Shown here: in pieces, positions 1-8,815 of the stretch
How the letters are laid out: each line of letters begins with the position of its first letter
How positions within the stretch are numbered: position 1 is the first letter of the stretch
DNA from: Magnetospirillum sp.
GTDB taxonomy: Bacteria; Pseudomonadota; Alphaproteobacteria; CACIAM-22H2
DNA: 64,000 bases
Assembly: GCA_027532905.1 (NCBI GenBank)
Contig: JAPZUA010000001.1
Location: 1,175,950-1,239,949 of the forward strand
Reading direction: 5' to 3'
Translations under genes and position numbers: made by a program
Notes under the pieces: model-generated
Told to the model about the DNA's origin: nothing
Seen by the model: the letters and a program-made list of their open reading frames with translations, nothing else
The model's database searches: none

Positions 1-628
1 TTGCTTTCCACAGCGCGAGCGGCTCTGCGCCTGCCTTGACCCCGAGCACAAACACCTCGGCAAGAGCCGCCTGCATGGCCTGACTGGCGCTGTTGTGAAC
101 AAGCTTTGTTACTAAGCCGGCACCAATAGCGCCAACATACGTTGGCTTGTCGCCCATTGCCTTGAGAACTGGCTTGAACCTGCTGAAAACTGCCCGATTA
201 CCGCCAACCCAAAATGCCATTCTCCCGCGCTTTGCACCGAGAGCGCCGCCGCTGATTGGGGCATCAAGCAAGTGGCAGCCCTTTTTCAGGAACGCCTCAT
301 TCAGCTTCTTGAGCAAGCCAATCGAGTTCGTAGAGGTTTCGAAGCAAGCACCACCCTCGCGCATGCCTTCGAGAATGCCGCTGGGGCCAACCGTCGCCGT
401 CTCAATCGCCTCAAGGCTTGGAAGACAAGTGAATACCACGTCGCTCCGCGCCGCTGTTTCAGCCGCGGTGTTTGCCCATTGCGCCCCTGCGGCAATCTGC
501 TCTGAAGCGGCGTCAGCACGAAGGTCGCTTACGATGATCCTGTACCCGGCGCGAAGCAGACTCATCGTCATGGGCGCGCCCATGACGCCGATCCCAATGA
601 ATCCAACGACCGGCCGCGCGCCGGACAC
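1..628 (-). CDS. 3-hydroxyisobutyrate dehydrogenase-family oxidoreductase (3' end cut off)
   Basis: NAD(P)-dependent beta-hydroxyacid dehydrogenase family; 209 residues are visible, against about 290-300 in the family. The N-terminal Rossmann motif GIGVMG lies near residues 12-17, the substrate-binding motif DAPISGG near 122-128, and the catalytic lysine near residue 175 in GLVTKLVHN. The start is a GTG whose G is also the last base of the upstream monooxygenase stop (TAGTG), so the pair is translationally coupled and probably one transcript. It may oxidise or reduce a 3-hydroxy acid or tartronate-semialdehyde-like intermediate of the same catabolic route; the true substrate cannot be told. 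The end lies beyond the left edge of the window. Confidence 0.88.
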   Translation of the reverse strand, partial: MSGARPVVGFIGIGVMGAPMTMSLLRAGYRIIVSDLRADAASEQIAAGAQWANTAAETAARSDVVFTCLPSLEAIETATVGPSGILEGMREGGACFETSTNSIGLLKKLNEAFLKKGCHLLDAPISGGALGAKRGRMAFWVGGNRAVFSRFKPVLKAMGDKPTYVGAIGAGLVTKLVHNSASQAMQAALAEVFVLGVKAGAEPLALWKA

Positions 629-2313
629 TACGACGCAACCTTCTGGGGTGTTTCACCAGAAGCTCTGTACGCAGCACCTGCACCCCGCACCACCTCCACA
701 ATATGCTCAGGATTATCGATGGTCGTGCCGCGCCAGGCTACATGACCGTCGGGCCGGACGAGGACGAGCGGCATCTCGTAAAGATCAGCGATGCTGGAAT
801 CCGTGATCCGCTCGACAACGAACGGAACTCCGCGGCGCGCAAAGGCAGCCGCAAGCAACTCCGTGTCCGACTTATTCGAGAAGGCGAGAAGGACAAATTT
901 CGCCCCGAAAAGATCAAGCATCGACCGTCCGTCCGCAAGCCATGCATGGGGTGCTCGGGAGCCAGGGCGTGCTGTCGGCACATAGACTCGGAAGTCGTCA
1001 GGAACCGGCGGCGTTCCGTCAGGAATGCAGATCGGGGAGCCTTCGTAACGATGACCGATCTGCAGGCCGAGCGACTCCCACTCGACACGGGTCGACTCCC
1101 GCAGTCGTCCTCCAACGCTTTCACGAAGACGCCGACCTTCGTCGGTGTCGTCAGCGATCGCACGGGTATCGGGAACATCGCGCCAAGCATTGTAGTTGGA
1201 TGTCGAGAAACGGAGATTGCGCGCAGCGATCGGACGTCGCTCGGCTTCGTAACTTGCGAGCAGCTCGGAGCCCGCCCATCCTTTCAGCACGGCATCAAGC
1301 TTCCAACCGAGATCGAAAACCTCTTGCATCCCGGTATTCATGCCCATTCCACCGGTCGGCGACGTCGTATGAGCAGCGTCACCGACAAGGATTACGCGGC
1401 GATCGAGGAAGCGCTCAGCAAGCAACTCACTCCGGCGCCACGGAATAACCGAATCCACTCTGTATGGGATATCATTTGCCCCAAGCGCGCGACGCACCCA
1501 GTAGTCAGCGTCGAAAGTATCCAAGTTCATTTTCTCTTGGGACCCTAGGACGGTGATGCGCCAAACCGCGTCGCCATCCACGACCGTCATGTTGCCCCAA
1601 GTCCCTTCAGCATCTGTGAAAATATAGCGCTCCGCCTCTCCCATCCGGTGCTTCTTCGTAAGGCCAGGAGCGGTAATCAGAATGTTAATCGAATAACTGA
1701 GAAGCCGACCCTGCATCTCAATGCCCAGAGCAGTTCGAATACTGCTTCCGGCGCCATCGCAGGCAAGAAGATAGTCGGCATGAACCTCGAGCTCGTCGCC
1801 TGTAGCTAGGTCTGTCACGTATCCAACGACCGAGCTGTCGTGTTGAACAAAGCGATTGAAGCGATGGCCGTATCGCAAGTCATTACACGCGTAATCGCGC
1901 GCTGCATCCGCGAGGATTGGCTGCATCCACGATTGCGGGCACCGTTGCTTCTTTTCCGGCGTTTCTGGCGGCGTCGGCGCTGCCCGCATGCTTGGATACG
2001 GCTCTTTGGCAATAAGATGGCCGTTGAGTGAGGTGCAGAAAACCATGGATAGCTCGTAGTCCGGAGGGAAACCGGCATTGCGGATTCGGTTCGCAATCCC
2101 CCACTTGCGCGCAAGCTCCATCGTCCGGACAATGATCAGTCCGGTGCGGGGATGCGCGACATCGCCGCCGCCCTCGTCGATCACAAGCGTCTTGATGTTC
2201 CTGGAGCCGAGCTCGATCGCCATGCCGAGACCAACTGGACCAGCGCCGACAATCAAAACGGGGACGTGGATCGATTTTGCCGAATCGGGCTGTCGGCTGT
2301 TGGCCTGTGTCAT
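628..2313 (-). CDS. FAD-dependent aromatic hydroxylase (PheA/TfdB/MhpA type)
   Basis: Flavoprotein monooxygenase of about 561 residues, the usual size of class A phenol-type hydroxylases. The ADP-binding GAGPVG motif is near residues 23-28, the DG motif (CDGAGSS) near 185-191, and the FAD-ribityl GD motif (GDAAHTTSP) near 311-319. The C-terminal part fits the thioredoxin-like tail of the phenol hydroxylase group. An ATG at 2340 is also in frame, but the ATG at 2313 has a strong GGAGGGG ribosome-binding site 4 bases upstream, and the longer form would start inside the palindrome at 2340-2356. It is coupled to the downstream dehydrogenase and divergent from a LysR gene. It probably hydroxylates an aromatic substrate using NAD(P)H; the substrate is unknown. 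Confidence 0.9.
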   Translation of the reverse strand: MTQANSRQPDSAKSIHVPVLIVGAGPVGLGMAIELGSRNIKTLVIDEGGGDVAHPRTGLIIVRTMELARKWGIANRIRNAGFPPDYELSMVFCTSLNGHLIAKEPYPSMRAAPTPPETPEKKQRCPQSWMQPILADAARDYACNDLRYGHRFNRFVQHDSSVVGYVTDLATGDELEVHADYLLACDGAGSSIRTALGIEMQGRLLSYSINILITAPGLTKKHRMGEAERYIFTDAEGTWGNMTVVDGDAVWRITVLGSQEKMNLDTFDADYWVRRALGANDIPYRVDSVIPWRRSELLAERFLDRRVILVGDAAHTTSPTGGMGMNTGMQEVFDLGWKLDAVLKGWAGSELLASYEAERRPIAARNLRFSTSNYNAWRDVPDTRAIADDTDEGRRLRESVGGRLRESTRVEWESLGLQIGHRYEGSPICIPDGTPPVPDDFRVYVPTARPGSRAPHAWLADGRSMLDLFGAKFVLLAFSNKSDTELLAAAFARRGVPFVVERITDSSIADLYEMPLVLVRPDGHVAWRGTTIDNPEHIVEVVRGAGAAYRASGETPQKVAS

Positions 2314-2339
2314 TTCCCCTCCCATGTTCGCTTGCCGCA

Positions 2340-2356
2340 TTGACTAACTAAGTCAA
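2340..2356. promoter_or_regulatory. Palindrome in the hydroxylase/LysR divergent promoter
   Basis: TTGACTAACTAAGTCAA has perfect 6-base arms (TTGACT/AGTCAA) around 5 bases. It sits in the short gap between the two divergent starts (2313 and 2403). LysR regulators usually bind interrupted dyads in such gaps and control both genes, so this is the best operator candidate. The TTGACT arms could also double as -35 elements. Confidence 0.5.
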
Positions 2357-2402
2357 CGTCCGTATTAATGTCGAATTGAATTTTGAAACCTGGAATATTC
2401 AT

Positions 2403-3329
2403 ATGCTGAATGGCGTCGATCTTAATCTTATGCGCGTGTTCGCGGCCGTCGATGCCGAACGCAACGTGTCCCGAGCGGCATCGAAGATCGGCTTGACTCA
2501 GCCTGCAATGAGCAACGCGCTCTCGCGGTTGCGTCGAGTCTTCGACGACCCATTGTTCGTGCGGACCCCCTCGGGTATGGAACCGACGGCGCTGGCGCTC
2601 GAGATGGCCGGCGCGGTACACGAAGCCCTTGTTCATTTCGAGCGCGCATTCGGGGGCCCGCGTGAGTTCAATCCGCAACGGGTCATACGTCGTTTCCGAA
2701 TACTGATGTCCGACGCCGGCCAGATTGTTGTCCTGCCAACCCTGATGCGCGCGCTGTCGTTGAGCGCGCCAGGCATAACGATTGAGGCGGTTCAGATCCC
2801 GCGAGAACAGGTCGTCGAATCGCTCCAAAGCGGTTCGGCCGACATCGCGATCAGCCATTTATCCTCGCTTCGGGCCGGAATCTATCAAGAGCCGCTGTTC
2901 GACGATTCCTACTGCTGCGTGGCCTCCGCAAAACACCCCGTTTTGAGAGGATCGATCAGCGCACAGCAATTTGCAGCGGCAAAACACGTCGCGATCGCTT
3001 CGGGAAACGCAGAAGCGCTCGTCGAGCGGACACTTTCGAAGAAGCGACTGACCCGTGACATCGCATTGATTGTAACGCAATATCATATCGCCATCGAGGT
3101 AGTGCGCACCACCCGCTTGGTCGCAACAGTACCCCTCCGCTCGGTCCGCTCGCGGACCGACGTCCAAGTCATGGCGCACCCCTTGAGTATTCCGAAAGCG
3201 CAAATTCGTATTTTCTGGCACCGACGCGTAAACAATGACCCGGCCAATCAATGGCTGCGAAGATTCCTTCGCGAGACGCTCGTTCCGAAAAGCGAAACAT
3301 CCCCCGTCCCGGAGAAGAAAAATGAATGA
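2403..3329 (+). CDS. LysR-family transcriptional regulator
   Basis: 308 residues, typical of LysR proteins. The winged helix-turn-helix is within about residues 5-65 (LNLMRVFAAVDAERNVSRAA, then a TQPAMSNALSRLRR recognition region), followed by a periplasmic-binding-protein-like effector domain. The ATG at 2403 is preferred over an upstream in-frame TTG at 2376 because the conserved N-terminus begins just after it. Divergent to the FAD hydroxylase and overlapping the next gene by 8 bases, it probably senses an aromatic inducer and controls the hydroxylase operon. It may also control the importer operon downstream. Confidence 0.9.
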   Translation: MLNGVDLNLMRVFAAVDAERNVSRAASKIGLTQPAMSNALSRLRRVFDDPLFVRTPSGMEPTALALEMAGAVHEALVHFERAFGGPREFNPQRVIRRFRILMSDAGQIVVLPTLMRALSLSAPGITIEAVQIPREQVVESLQSGSADIAISHLSSLRAGIYQEPLFDDSYCCVASAKHPVLRGSISAQQFAAAKHVAIASGNAEALVERTLSKKRLTRDIALIVTQYHIAIEVVRTTRLVATVPLRSVRSRTDVQVMAHPLSIPKAQIRIFWHRRVNNDPANQWLRRFLRETLVPKSETSPVPEKKNE

Positions 3330-3759
3330 TGTAGCCAAGCGGCTCGACGAAATCGAAGCTCGGATCGCAATTAGCGAGCTGCGCTCGGCGTATTGTTGGT
3401 ATACGACGCGCGGCGAGCGGGATCTCGTAGTAGATCTGTTTACCGAAGACTGTGTCTTTGAGAATAATCGCGCTGAAGGGGAGAATCCGGCGATCGCGAT
3501 AGGAAAGTCGGCGCTGCGCGCATATCTCAGCAAAATGGCACCCGGGCGGCGGATCCCCGTCGTCATGAACGAAATTCTGTCCGTATCGGAAGATCGTGCA
3601 TCCGGCACATGCGTCATGCAGTCCTTCGGTAGTGATCCGTTCTGCGGGCACTATATAGACGAGTTCCTGAAGATATCTGGCTCATGGAAGTTTTCCGCCC
3701 GCCGTTTCTTTCCGTACTGGCCTATCTTCAAGCCGGACAAAGTCCGTCGAAAACCCTAG
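3322..3759 (+). CDS. SnoaL-like (NTF2-fold) protein
   Basis: 145 residues with the features of SnoaL_4-type proteins: an N-terminal helix (LDEIEARIAISELRSAYCWY), the pattern RDLVVDLFTEDCVFEN and a closing FSARRFFPYWPIF strand. Members are small cyclases, hydratases or isomerases of aromatic and polyketide metabolism, and many accompany ring-cleavage genes. The ATG at 3322 overlaps the LysR stop by 8 bases and is preceded by GGAG. Its stop and the stop of the convergent hydrolase share one CTAG. Its function here is inferred only from context. Confidence 0.75.
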   Translation: MNDVAKRLDEIEARIAISELRSAYCWYTTRGERDLVVDLFTEDCVFENNRAEGENPAIAIGKSALRAYLSKMAPGRRIPVVMNEILSVSEDRASGTCVMQSFGSDPFCGHYIDEFLKISGSWKFSARRFFPYWPIFKPDKVRRKP

Positions 3760-4628
3760 CGTTGCGAAGGTCCTGTACGCGCTGCCTGAACTGCTGAGCG
3801 AGCAAAGTCGGCGAGATAGTTTGCGACAGTTTCAGGACTCTCAATCATCGGGAAATGCCCGGTATCGGACATCACCTTTATGTCAACAGCGGTCGACAGA
3901 CTGGAGAGTTTGCGCATCAGCGGCGTCTCTGTTGTTGGGGTCATGAATGTCCTGCCGAAGCCGGCCTGGAATTGCGTCGATTGGATGAGCAGTATCGGAA
4001 CGCGCACAGAGCTCCATGTGCTGTTTCCGACGGCCGCCTCCCAGCGTATCGAATCGATCAGTATCTGCGCGCCAAGCTCCGCGTCGATGCCACTCGCCCG
4101 CTCGACCACACGATCAACAATGCTACGCTCGACTTTCGCGGGAAACATTGCTTGAAAGGACCGATTCACGAACCCTCGAATCCCGTCGCGCGCGAGGTCA
4201 CCGTTGAGTTCGGCGATCTGGATCTCCGGATCACCGACATAGATGCTCCCGTCGACGAATGCGAGGCCGGCCACGGCTTGCTTCGACTGCCGGTAGCATT
4301 CCCGAATGACTTTTGTGCCCAAGCTATGACCGACAAAGACCACGTCATTGAGTCCGAGACTATCGACAACCGCGTTCACTTCCTTTGCGAACGTCGTGAT
4401 TGAGTTCTCTTCGAGTGGCTTTGACAGGCCGTGGCCGGGTAGATCGACCGCAACACAGGCGAATCGGTCCGACAATTCGAATATCGTCGCATCCCAATCG
4501 TCGAGAGAGCATCCGAAGCCATGAACAAAGACGAGGTTGGGACGCCCCCCGCCGACCACTCTGAAGTTCAAGTTAGCGGGCATCGGGCCTACAACATCAT
4601 CGGCCAAGTGATCTAACCTCGGAATCAT
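3756..4628 (-). CDS. Alpha/beta-hydrolase
   Basis: 290 residues with an alpha/beta-hydrolase fold. The oxyanion region is FVHGFGCSLDDW near residue 34, the nucleophile elbow GHSLG near 100-104 (Ser102), and the catalytic histidine lies in SDTGHFPMIE near 262. It is the last gene of the leftward importer-dehydrogenase operon, 43 bases after the aldehyde dehydrogenase. Related enzymes hydrolyse esters, lactones or ring-cleavage C-C bonds; a meta-cleavage type role is possible but not shown. No signal peptide is seen, so it is probably cytoplasmic. Confidence 0.85.
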   Translation of the reverse strand: MIPRLDHLADDVVGPMPANLNFRVVGGGRPNLVFVHGFGCSLDDWDATIFELSDRFACVAVDLPGHGLSKPLEENSITTFAKEVNAVVDSLGLNDVVFVGHSLGTKVIRECYRQSKQAVAGLAFVDGSIYVGDPEIQIAELNGDLARDGIRGFVNRSFQAMFPAKVERSIVDRVVERASGIDAELGAQILIDSIRWEAAVGNSTWSSVRVPILLIQSTQFQAGFGRTFMTPTTETPLMRKLSSLSTAVDIKVMSDTGHFPMIESPETVANYLADFARSAVQAARTGPSQR

Positions 4629-4671
4629 GCGACACGCTGCCTTTCAGACTCCGGAATTTGAATGCGTGACA

Positions 4672-6108
4672 TCAGACAAGACCCACAGTCTTTCTTCTAA
4701 GAAACTCGTCGAGGCCCGCCCGGCCGCCTTCATAGCCGATGCCGCTTCGTCGGTACCCTCCGAATGGCGCGCCAGGGTTCGTCCGGCTCGCGTCGTTGAC
4801 GTAGACAGTTCCGCTCTTGAGCTGCGCGGTAACCCGGATTGCGCGCCGAAGATCGGCGGTGTGAACGTAATTAGAAAGCCCGAACTCAGTGTCGTTCGCC
4901 GCAGCGACCGCATTCGCCTCGTCCGCGAACGGTACAATCGACATAACTGGTCCAAATATCTCTTCTCGTATTAGCGCGCTGTTTGAGTCCACATCCTCGA
5001 ACACCGCTGGCTCAACGAAAAATCCTTCAGAGAACGGGTGCGACAGAGCAGGTACCTTGCCGCCTGAAATCAACTTCGCTTCTTTTCGGCTTGTTGACTG
5101 ATTGATCAGCGCAACAAGCCGATCACGAGCGACAGCCGAAACGACCGGTCCCATCGTCGTCCGCTCGTCGAAAGGGTCGCCGAGCACGATTCCATTTGCA
5201 TGCTCGACCAGTGCCGCCCTGAAAGATGCATAGACACTCTCGTGGACATAGATCCTTGAACCAAAAGTACAAGATTGTCCGGCGTTCGATAGGCCTGCGC
5301 AGACGACTTTCGTTGCGAGGCGGACATCCGCGTCTGAGAAGACGAGGTGCGACGACTTACCGCCGAGTTCGAAGCAGAACGGCTTCACCAGCGGCGCCCC
5401 AGTCCGCATCATCGCCGAAGCGGCTCGCAGCCCTCCGGTGAAAGATATCTTCTCGACATCCGGATGTGCCACGAGGGTCTCACCCGCCTCCACGGCGCCA
5501 GGAACTATGTTCACCACACCAGCAGGGATCCCAGCTTCGACGCATGCTTGCGCGAATAGCAACGGGGTATATGGGGTTATCTCCGATGGTTTGACGACAA
5601 CGGTGTTACCCGCCGCAAGTGCAGCCGGGATCTTCATCGTTAGAGACAGCAACGCCGAGTTCCAGGTAAGGACGATTCCAATCACGCCGTATGCTTCGAA
5701 CCGCGTGTACTCGAAACGACCGGCATCGAGCGAAGCCGTAACATCCCCGCCGATTTTATCGGCCCAGCCTTGGTAAGTCCGGATCCAATCGACGGCAAAT
5801 CTATGCCTAGCTGCGAAAGAACGCGCAGGCATACCGACCTCCGCCGCGGCAAGTGTCCGAAACTTACCTTCCCACGCCTCAACGATGTCAGCCAGCTTCC
5901 CGATCCGCGCCCGACGTTCGGTCGGACCAATTGATTCCCAGAGCGGCGCGGCACGTTTCGCAGCGGCGACGGCATGCCTAATTTCTTCAGCCCCACCAAG
6001 AACGACTGTTCCATTAATCTCTCCAGTCGCCGGATAGATGTGGCTTATCTCCCCGCCACTTCCGGCCGGGAGAAAAGCGTTCTCGATGAATATCTCGTTC
6101 TTCAACAC
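4672..6108 (-). CDS. NAD(P)-dependent aldehyde dehydrogenase
   Basis: 478 residues, full length for the ALDH superfamily. Catalytic Cys280 lies in NAGQSCTFGSR, the general-base Glu247 in FELGGKS, the cofactor lysine in VVVKPSE near residue 173, and the oxyanion Asn150 in LTWNSA. The usual glycine-rich FTGSTxxG loop reads FTGGLRAA, a mild deviation. The start is GTG with a weak ribosome-binding site. It lies downstream of the ABC importer after a gap carrying a strong hairpin. It probably oxidises an aldehyde arising from the imported compound; the substrate is unknown. Confidence 0.9.
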   Translation of the reverse strand: MLKNEIFIENAFLPAGSGGEISHIYPATGEINGTVVLGGAEEIRHAVAAAKRAAPLWESIGPTERRARIGKLADIVEAWEGKFRTLAAAEVGMPARSFAARHRFAVDWIRTYQGWADKIGGDVTASLDAGRFEYTRFEAYGVIGIVLTWNSALLSLTMKIPAALAAGNTVVVKPSEITPYTPLLFAQACVEAGIPAGVVNIVPGAVEAGETLVAHPDVEKISFTGGLRAASAMMRTGAPLVKPFCFELGGKSSHLVFSDADVRLATKVVCAGLSNAGQSCTFGSRIYVHESVYASFRAALVEHANGIVLGDPFDERTTMGPVVSAVARDRLVALINQSTSRKEAKLISGGKVPALSHPFSEGFFVEPAVFEDVDSNSALIREEIFGPVMSIVPFADEANAVAAANDTEFGLSNYVHTADLRRAIRVTAQLKSGTVYVNDASRTNPGAPFGGYRRSGIGYEGGRAGLDEFLRRKTVGLV

Positions 6109-6168
6109 TTGACGCGTTCCACTTTCTGTCGTTCGTCACCCTATCGCGGATGTCAGTCTGAGCGGTAC

Positions 6169-6205
6169 GGCCGGGTGCCCGACATCCCCTGACGGGCACC
6201 CGGCC
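6169..6205 (-). terminator. Strong hairpin between binding-protein and ALDH genes
   Basis: Arms GGCCGGGTGCCCG and CGGGCACCCGGCC pair perfectly over 13 bases with an 11-base loop. No T-run follows on the minus strand, so a classic Rho-independent terminator is unlikely. Hairpins like this after periplasmic binding-protein genes often stabilise the upstream message and reduce expression of distal genes. Confidence 0.6.
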
Positions 6206-6216
6206 TTCGCAAGTCA

Positions 6217-7800
6217 TTACGTAAGCTTTACTGACTCAAGTCGCGTGGCATATGGATCGCCCGCCGGACGTATCCATTCGGCAACCTTCCGCGTCGCCGC
6301 CCATTGCGAGTTCGACCACGGCCCTGTCCCGAATAGGAAATTGTCGTAGCAGAACTTGTGCATACGCTGAGCGATGGCCATTTGCTTGTCCGTATCGACC
6401 TCTGCCAGCATCGCCGCATGCATCGCATTTAGCTCCGGAACGTTATCGGTTGAGCCCCATTGTGCGCCGGTGATGAGCCAACCGGCGGTAGTCCGAAGAT
6501 CATTCTCGAATGCGATCGACTGGATTCCGGCGCCGGTGAGCTGCCGGTTGACCAGGCGGCTAATGTAGGTCGAGGCCTCAAGCATGACGATTTTCGGCTT
6601 CAATCCTATGCCGCCCCAGTAACCAGCCACGGCTTGTGCAATTTCTGGAAGATTTGCGTAAGAACCGGACGGATAAGCCATCAGATCGAACTCAAAACCT
6701 TCCGCACCGGCCTCCCTAACCAACCGCCTGGCGCGCTCCGGATCATGCTTCCGGACCGCAAACAAATTCGCGTCGAAGCCTTTGCTCGCGGGGAAGACAT
6801 GCGCATTGGGACTCGGCGTGCCCTGACGAAGCAAGCCGCGTACAATTTCATCTTGGTTTACGGAGATCGTAAGCGCTTCTCGGAACCGCACGTCGTTCCA
6901 AGGTTTGATGCCGCGCTGGACGTCGAAGTAGTTAACTTTCATAATTGCCGTTTCCGGCGCCCGGAAGATCTTAAGATTGGGATCAGCAGCAATCTGCATA
7001 CCCTGGACGCCAGTAATCCCATCTATAATGTCGACTTCACCGGATCGGAGCTGCGCCATTCGGGTTGTCACCTCCGGCACAACATTCATTCGCACGGTTT
7101 TCACATTCGAAATTCGGTCTTTCCGGTAATGCCGTTCGTTCGCCTCCATTTCGATAAACGCGCCGATCTGGTTTCGGACGAGTTTGAACGGCCCCGTTCC
7201 CATAGGCTGGGTCCGGAACGCGTCTGGTCCGACTTTCGTGAAATGCGCCTTCGAGGACACATTCCACCAGATTGTGAACTCCGCCGTCCGCATCGGGGTC
7301 GGATTGAAGAGCTTCATCACGACTGTCCGCGCGTCTGTGGCTACAACGGACTCAATTTGTCGTTTTAAGCCGGGTACCTGCGGCTGCGGCGGGTTGCGCG
7401 TACTGAACGCTTCCCACGACCACGCGACATCCTCAGCCGTCACCGGCGAGCCGTCCCAGAACACGGCGTCGCCACGAATCGTGAAGGTGACGGTCTTGCG
7501 GTCGGAAGAAACATCCATGCCTTCCGCAAGATCGAACTCGAGTTGCCCCTTGTCGTCAAACCGGAAAAGCGCATTGTAAAGTGAATAGCCGATTGGGCGC
7601 GCGAGACCACCGCCCTGAAAGAACGGATCGACGGACTGGTCCGTGAGTGACGTCAGAGCGATCCGAAGTGTTCCCGCCGGTGCAGCATTGGCCCGCTTCG
7701 ACACGAGCGAGCCTCCGACCGCAAGCGCCGACGCTGCCGCAGCGCCGATGAAGAGTTCGCGTCGATTTAGGCTGGCAATCAGATCTCCTGGATTCGACAT
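6217..7800 (-). CDS. ABC importer substrate-binding protein, peptide/nickel family 5
   Basis: 527 residues, normal for DppA/OppA-type proteins. The N-terminus has a twin-arginine-like motif (NRRELFIG), a hydrophobic stretch and an ANA-like cleavage site near residues 38-40, so export by Tat is likely. Family-5 features include the ALTSLTDQSVDPFF start of the mature domain and a central WNDVRFREALTISVNQDEIV region. It is the fifth gene of the leftward importer operon. Such proteins carry peptides, opines, glutathione or other small molecules; the catabolic neighbours argue for a degradable substrate rather than a peptide. Confidence 0.9.
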   Translation of the reverse strand: MSNPGDLIASLNRRELFIGAAAASALAVGGSLVSKRANAAPAGTLRIALTSLTDQSVDPFFQGGGLARPIGYSLYNALFRFDDKGQLEFDLAEGMDVSSDRKTVTFTIRGDAVFWDGSPVTAEDVAWSWEAFSTRNPPQPQVPGLKRQIESVVATDARTVVMKLFNPTPMRTAEFTIWWNVSSKAHFTKVGPDAFRTQPMGTGPFKLVRNQIGAFIEMEANERHYRKDRISNVKTVRMNVVPEVTTRMAQLRSGEVDIIDGITGVQGMQIAADPNLKIFRAPETAIMKVNYFDVQRGIKPWNDVRFREALTISVNQDEIVRGLLRQGTPSPNAHVFPASKGFDANLFAVRKHDPERARRLVREAGAEGFEFDLMAYPSGSYANLPEIAQAVAGYWGGIGLKPKIVMLEASTYISRLVNRQLTGAGIQSIAFENDLRTTAGWLITGAQWGSTDNVPELNAMHAAMLAEVDTDKQMAIAQRMHKFCYDNFLFGTGPWSNSQWAATRKVAEWIRPAGDPYATRLESVKLT

Positions 7801-7849
7801 TTCGTTTCTCCCTTTTTTGCGTTTTTGTTGGCGTTTTCAGGTGTGGACT

Positions 7850-8815
7850 CTATCCGGCAAAATGGCAGGCAACGCGATGGCCGGGGGCAATCTCCCGAAG
7901 CGTTGGCGCTTCGGCGGCGCATCGATCGGTTGCCGACGGGCAGCGGGTCCGGAAACGGCAGCCGCTCGGCGGATTCATCGGATTCGGCAGGTCTCCGCTG
8001 ATTCGGCCTTCGAGATTTGGATTGCGCGGATCGGGCGGAAGGGAGGCCTCTAAAAGTCCCTGCGTATAGGGATGCTTCGGCGTGCCGTATATCACGTTGG
8101 CTGGCGCTGCCTCGACGATCGTACCGAGATACATCACGATCACGTCGTCACTCATGTAGCGTACGGCACCGAGATCGTGGGCGACGAATATGTAGGCAAC
8201 GCCACTCTTGGCTTGGAGATCCTTCAACAAGTTCAGAACTTGCGCGCGGATTGAAACGTCGAGCGCGGAGACGGGTTCGTCGAGCAGAATCAGCTTTGGG
8301 CTGGTCGAGATCGCGCGCGCAATCGCGATCCGCTGGCGTTGTCCACCGCTGAATTCGTGCGGGTAGAGCGCTGCCGCCGATTTCGGAAGCCCTACGGATG
8401 TTAAAAGCGCATCAAGTCGTTCGCGTACGACTGCGCTGCGACCGAAGTTGACAAGAACTGGCTCCATGACCGATTCCTCAACCTTGTGTCGCGGGTTTAG
8501 AGAACTGTAGGGGTCCTGGAACACCGCCGAGACCGCCCGTCGAAACTCGCGCAGGCCGTTGCGATCCAGATCCCAGATTCCGTCGCCGAGAAAACTCACC
8601 TCACCTTCGGTCGGCGGCTCAATTCTAAGAATCATTCGGCACAAGGTCGTCTTGCCGCATCCGGATTCGCCGACAATCCCAAGAACTTTTCCCGCTCGGA
8701 TATCGATCGAGACTCGATCGACCGCAGTAAGAGAGCCAAAACGCTTGGTAACGCCTTCAAGTCGCATGAGGGGTGCGGCGGGTCCGTGTGCCGTGCCAAA
8801 AGTTGTAGCTGTCAT
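7850..8815 (-). CDS. Oligopeptide-type ABC importer ATPase (OppF/DppF-like)
   Basis: 321 residues. Walker A GESGCGKTT, signature FSGGQRQRIAIARA, and Walker B LILLDEPVSALD are all intact. The C-terminal oligo_HPY extension with its cysteines (GCRFRTRCPSATDRC) marks the OppD/F family. Its ATG overlaps the stop of the preceding ATPase by 4 bases. It forms a heterodimeric ATPase with the next product, energising the two permeases. Confidence 0.93.
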   Translation of the reverse strand: MTATTFGTAHGPAAPLMRLEGVTKRFGSLTAVDRVSIDIRAGKVLGIVGESGCGKTTLCRMILRIEPPTEGEVSFLGDGIWDLDRNGLREFRRAVSAVFQDPYSSLNPRHKVEESVMEPVLVNFGRSAVVRERLDALLTSVGLPKSAAALYPHEFSGGQRQRIAIARAISTSPKLILLDEPVSALDVSIRAQVLNLLKDLQAKSGVAYIFVAHDLGAVRYMSDDVIVMYLGTIVEAAPANVIYGTPKHPYTQGLLEASLPPDPRNPNLEGRISGDLPNPMNPPSGCRFRTRCPSATDRCAAEAPTLREIAPGHRVACHFAG

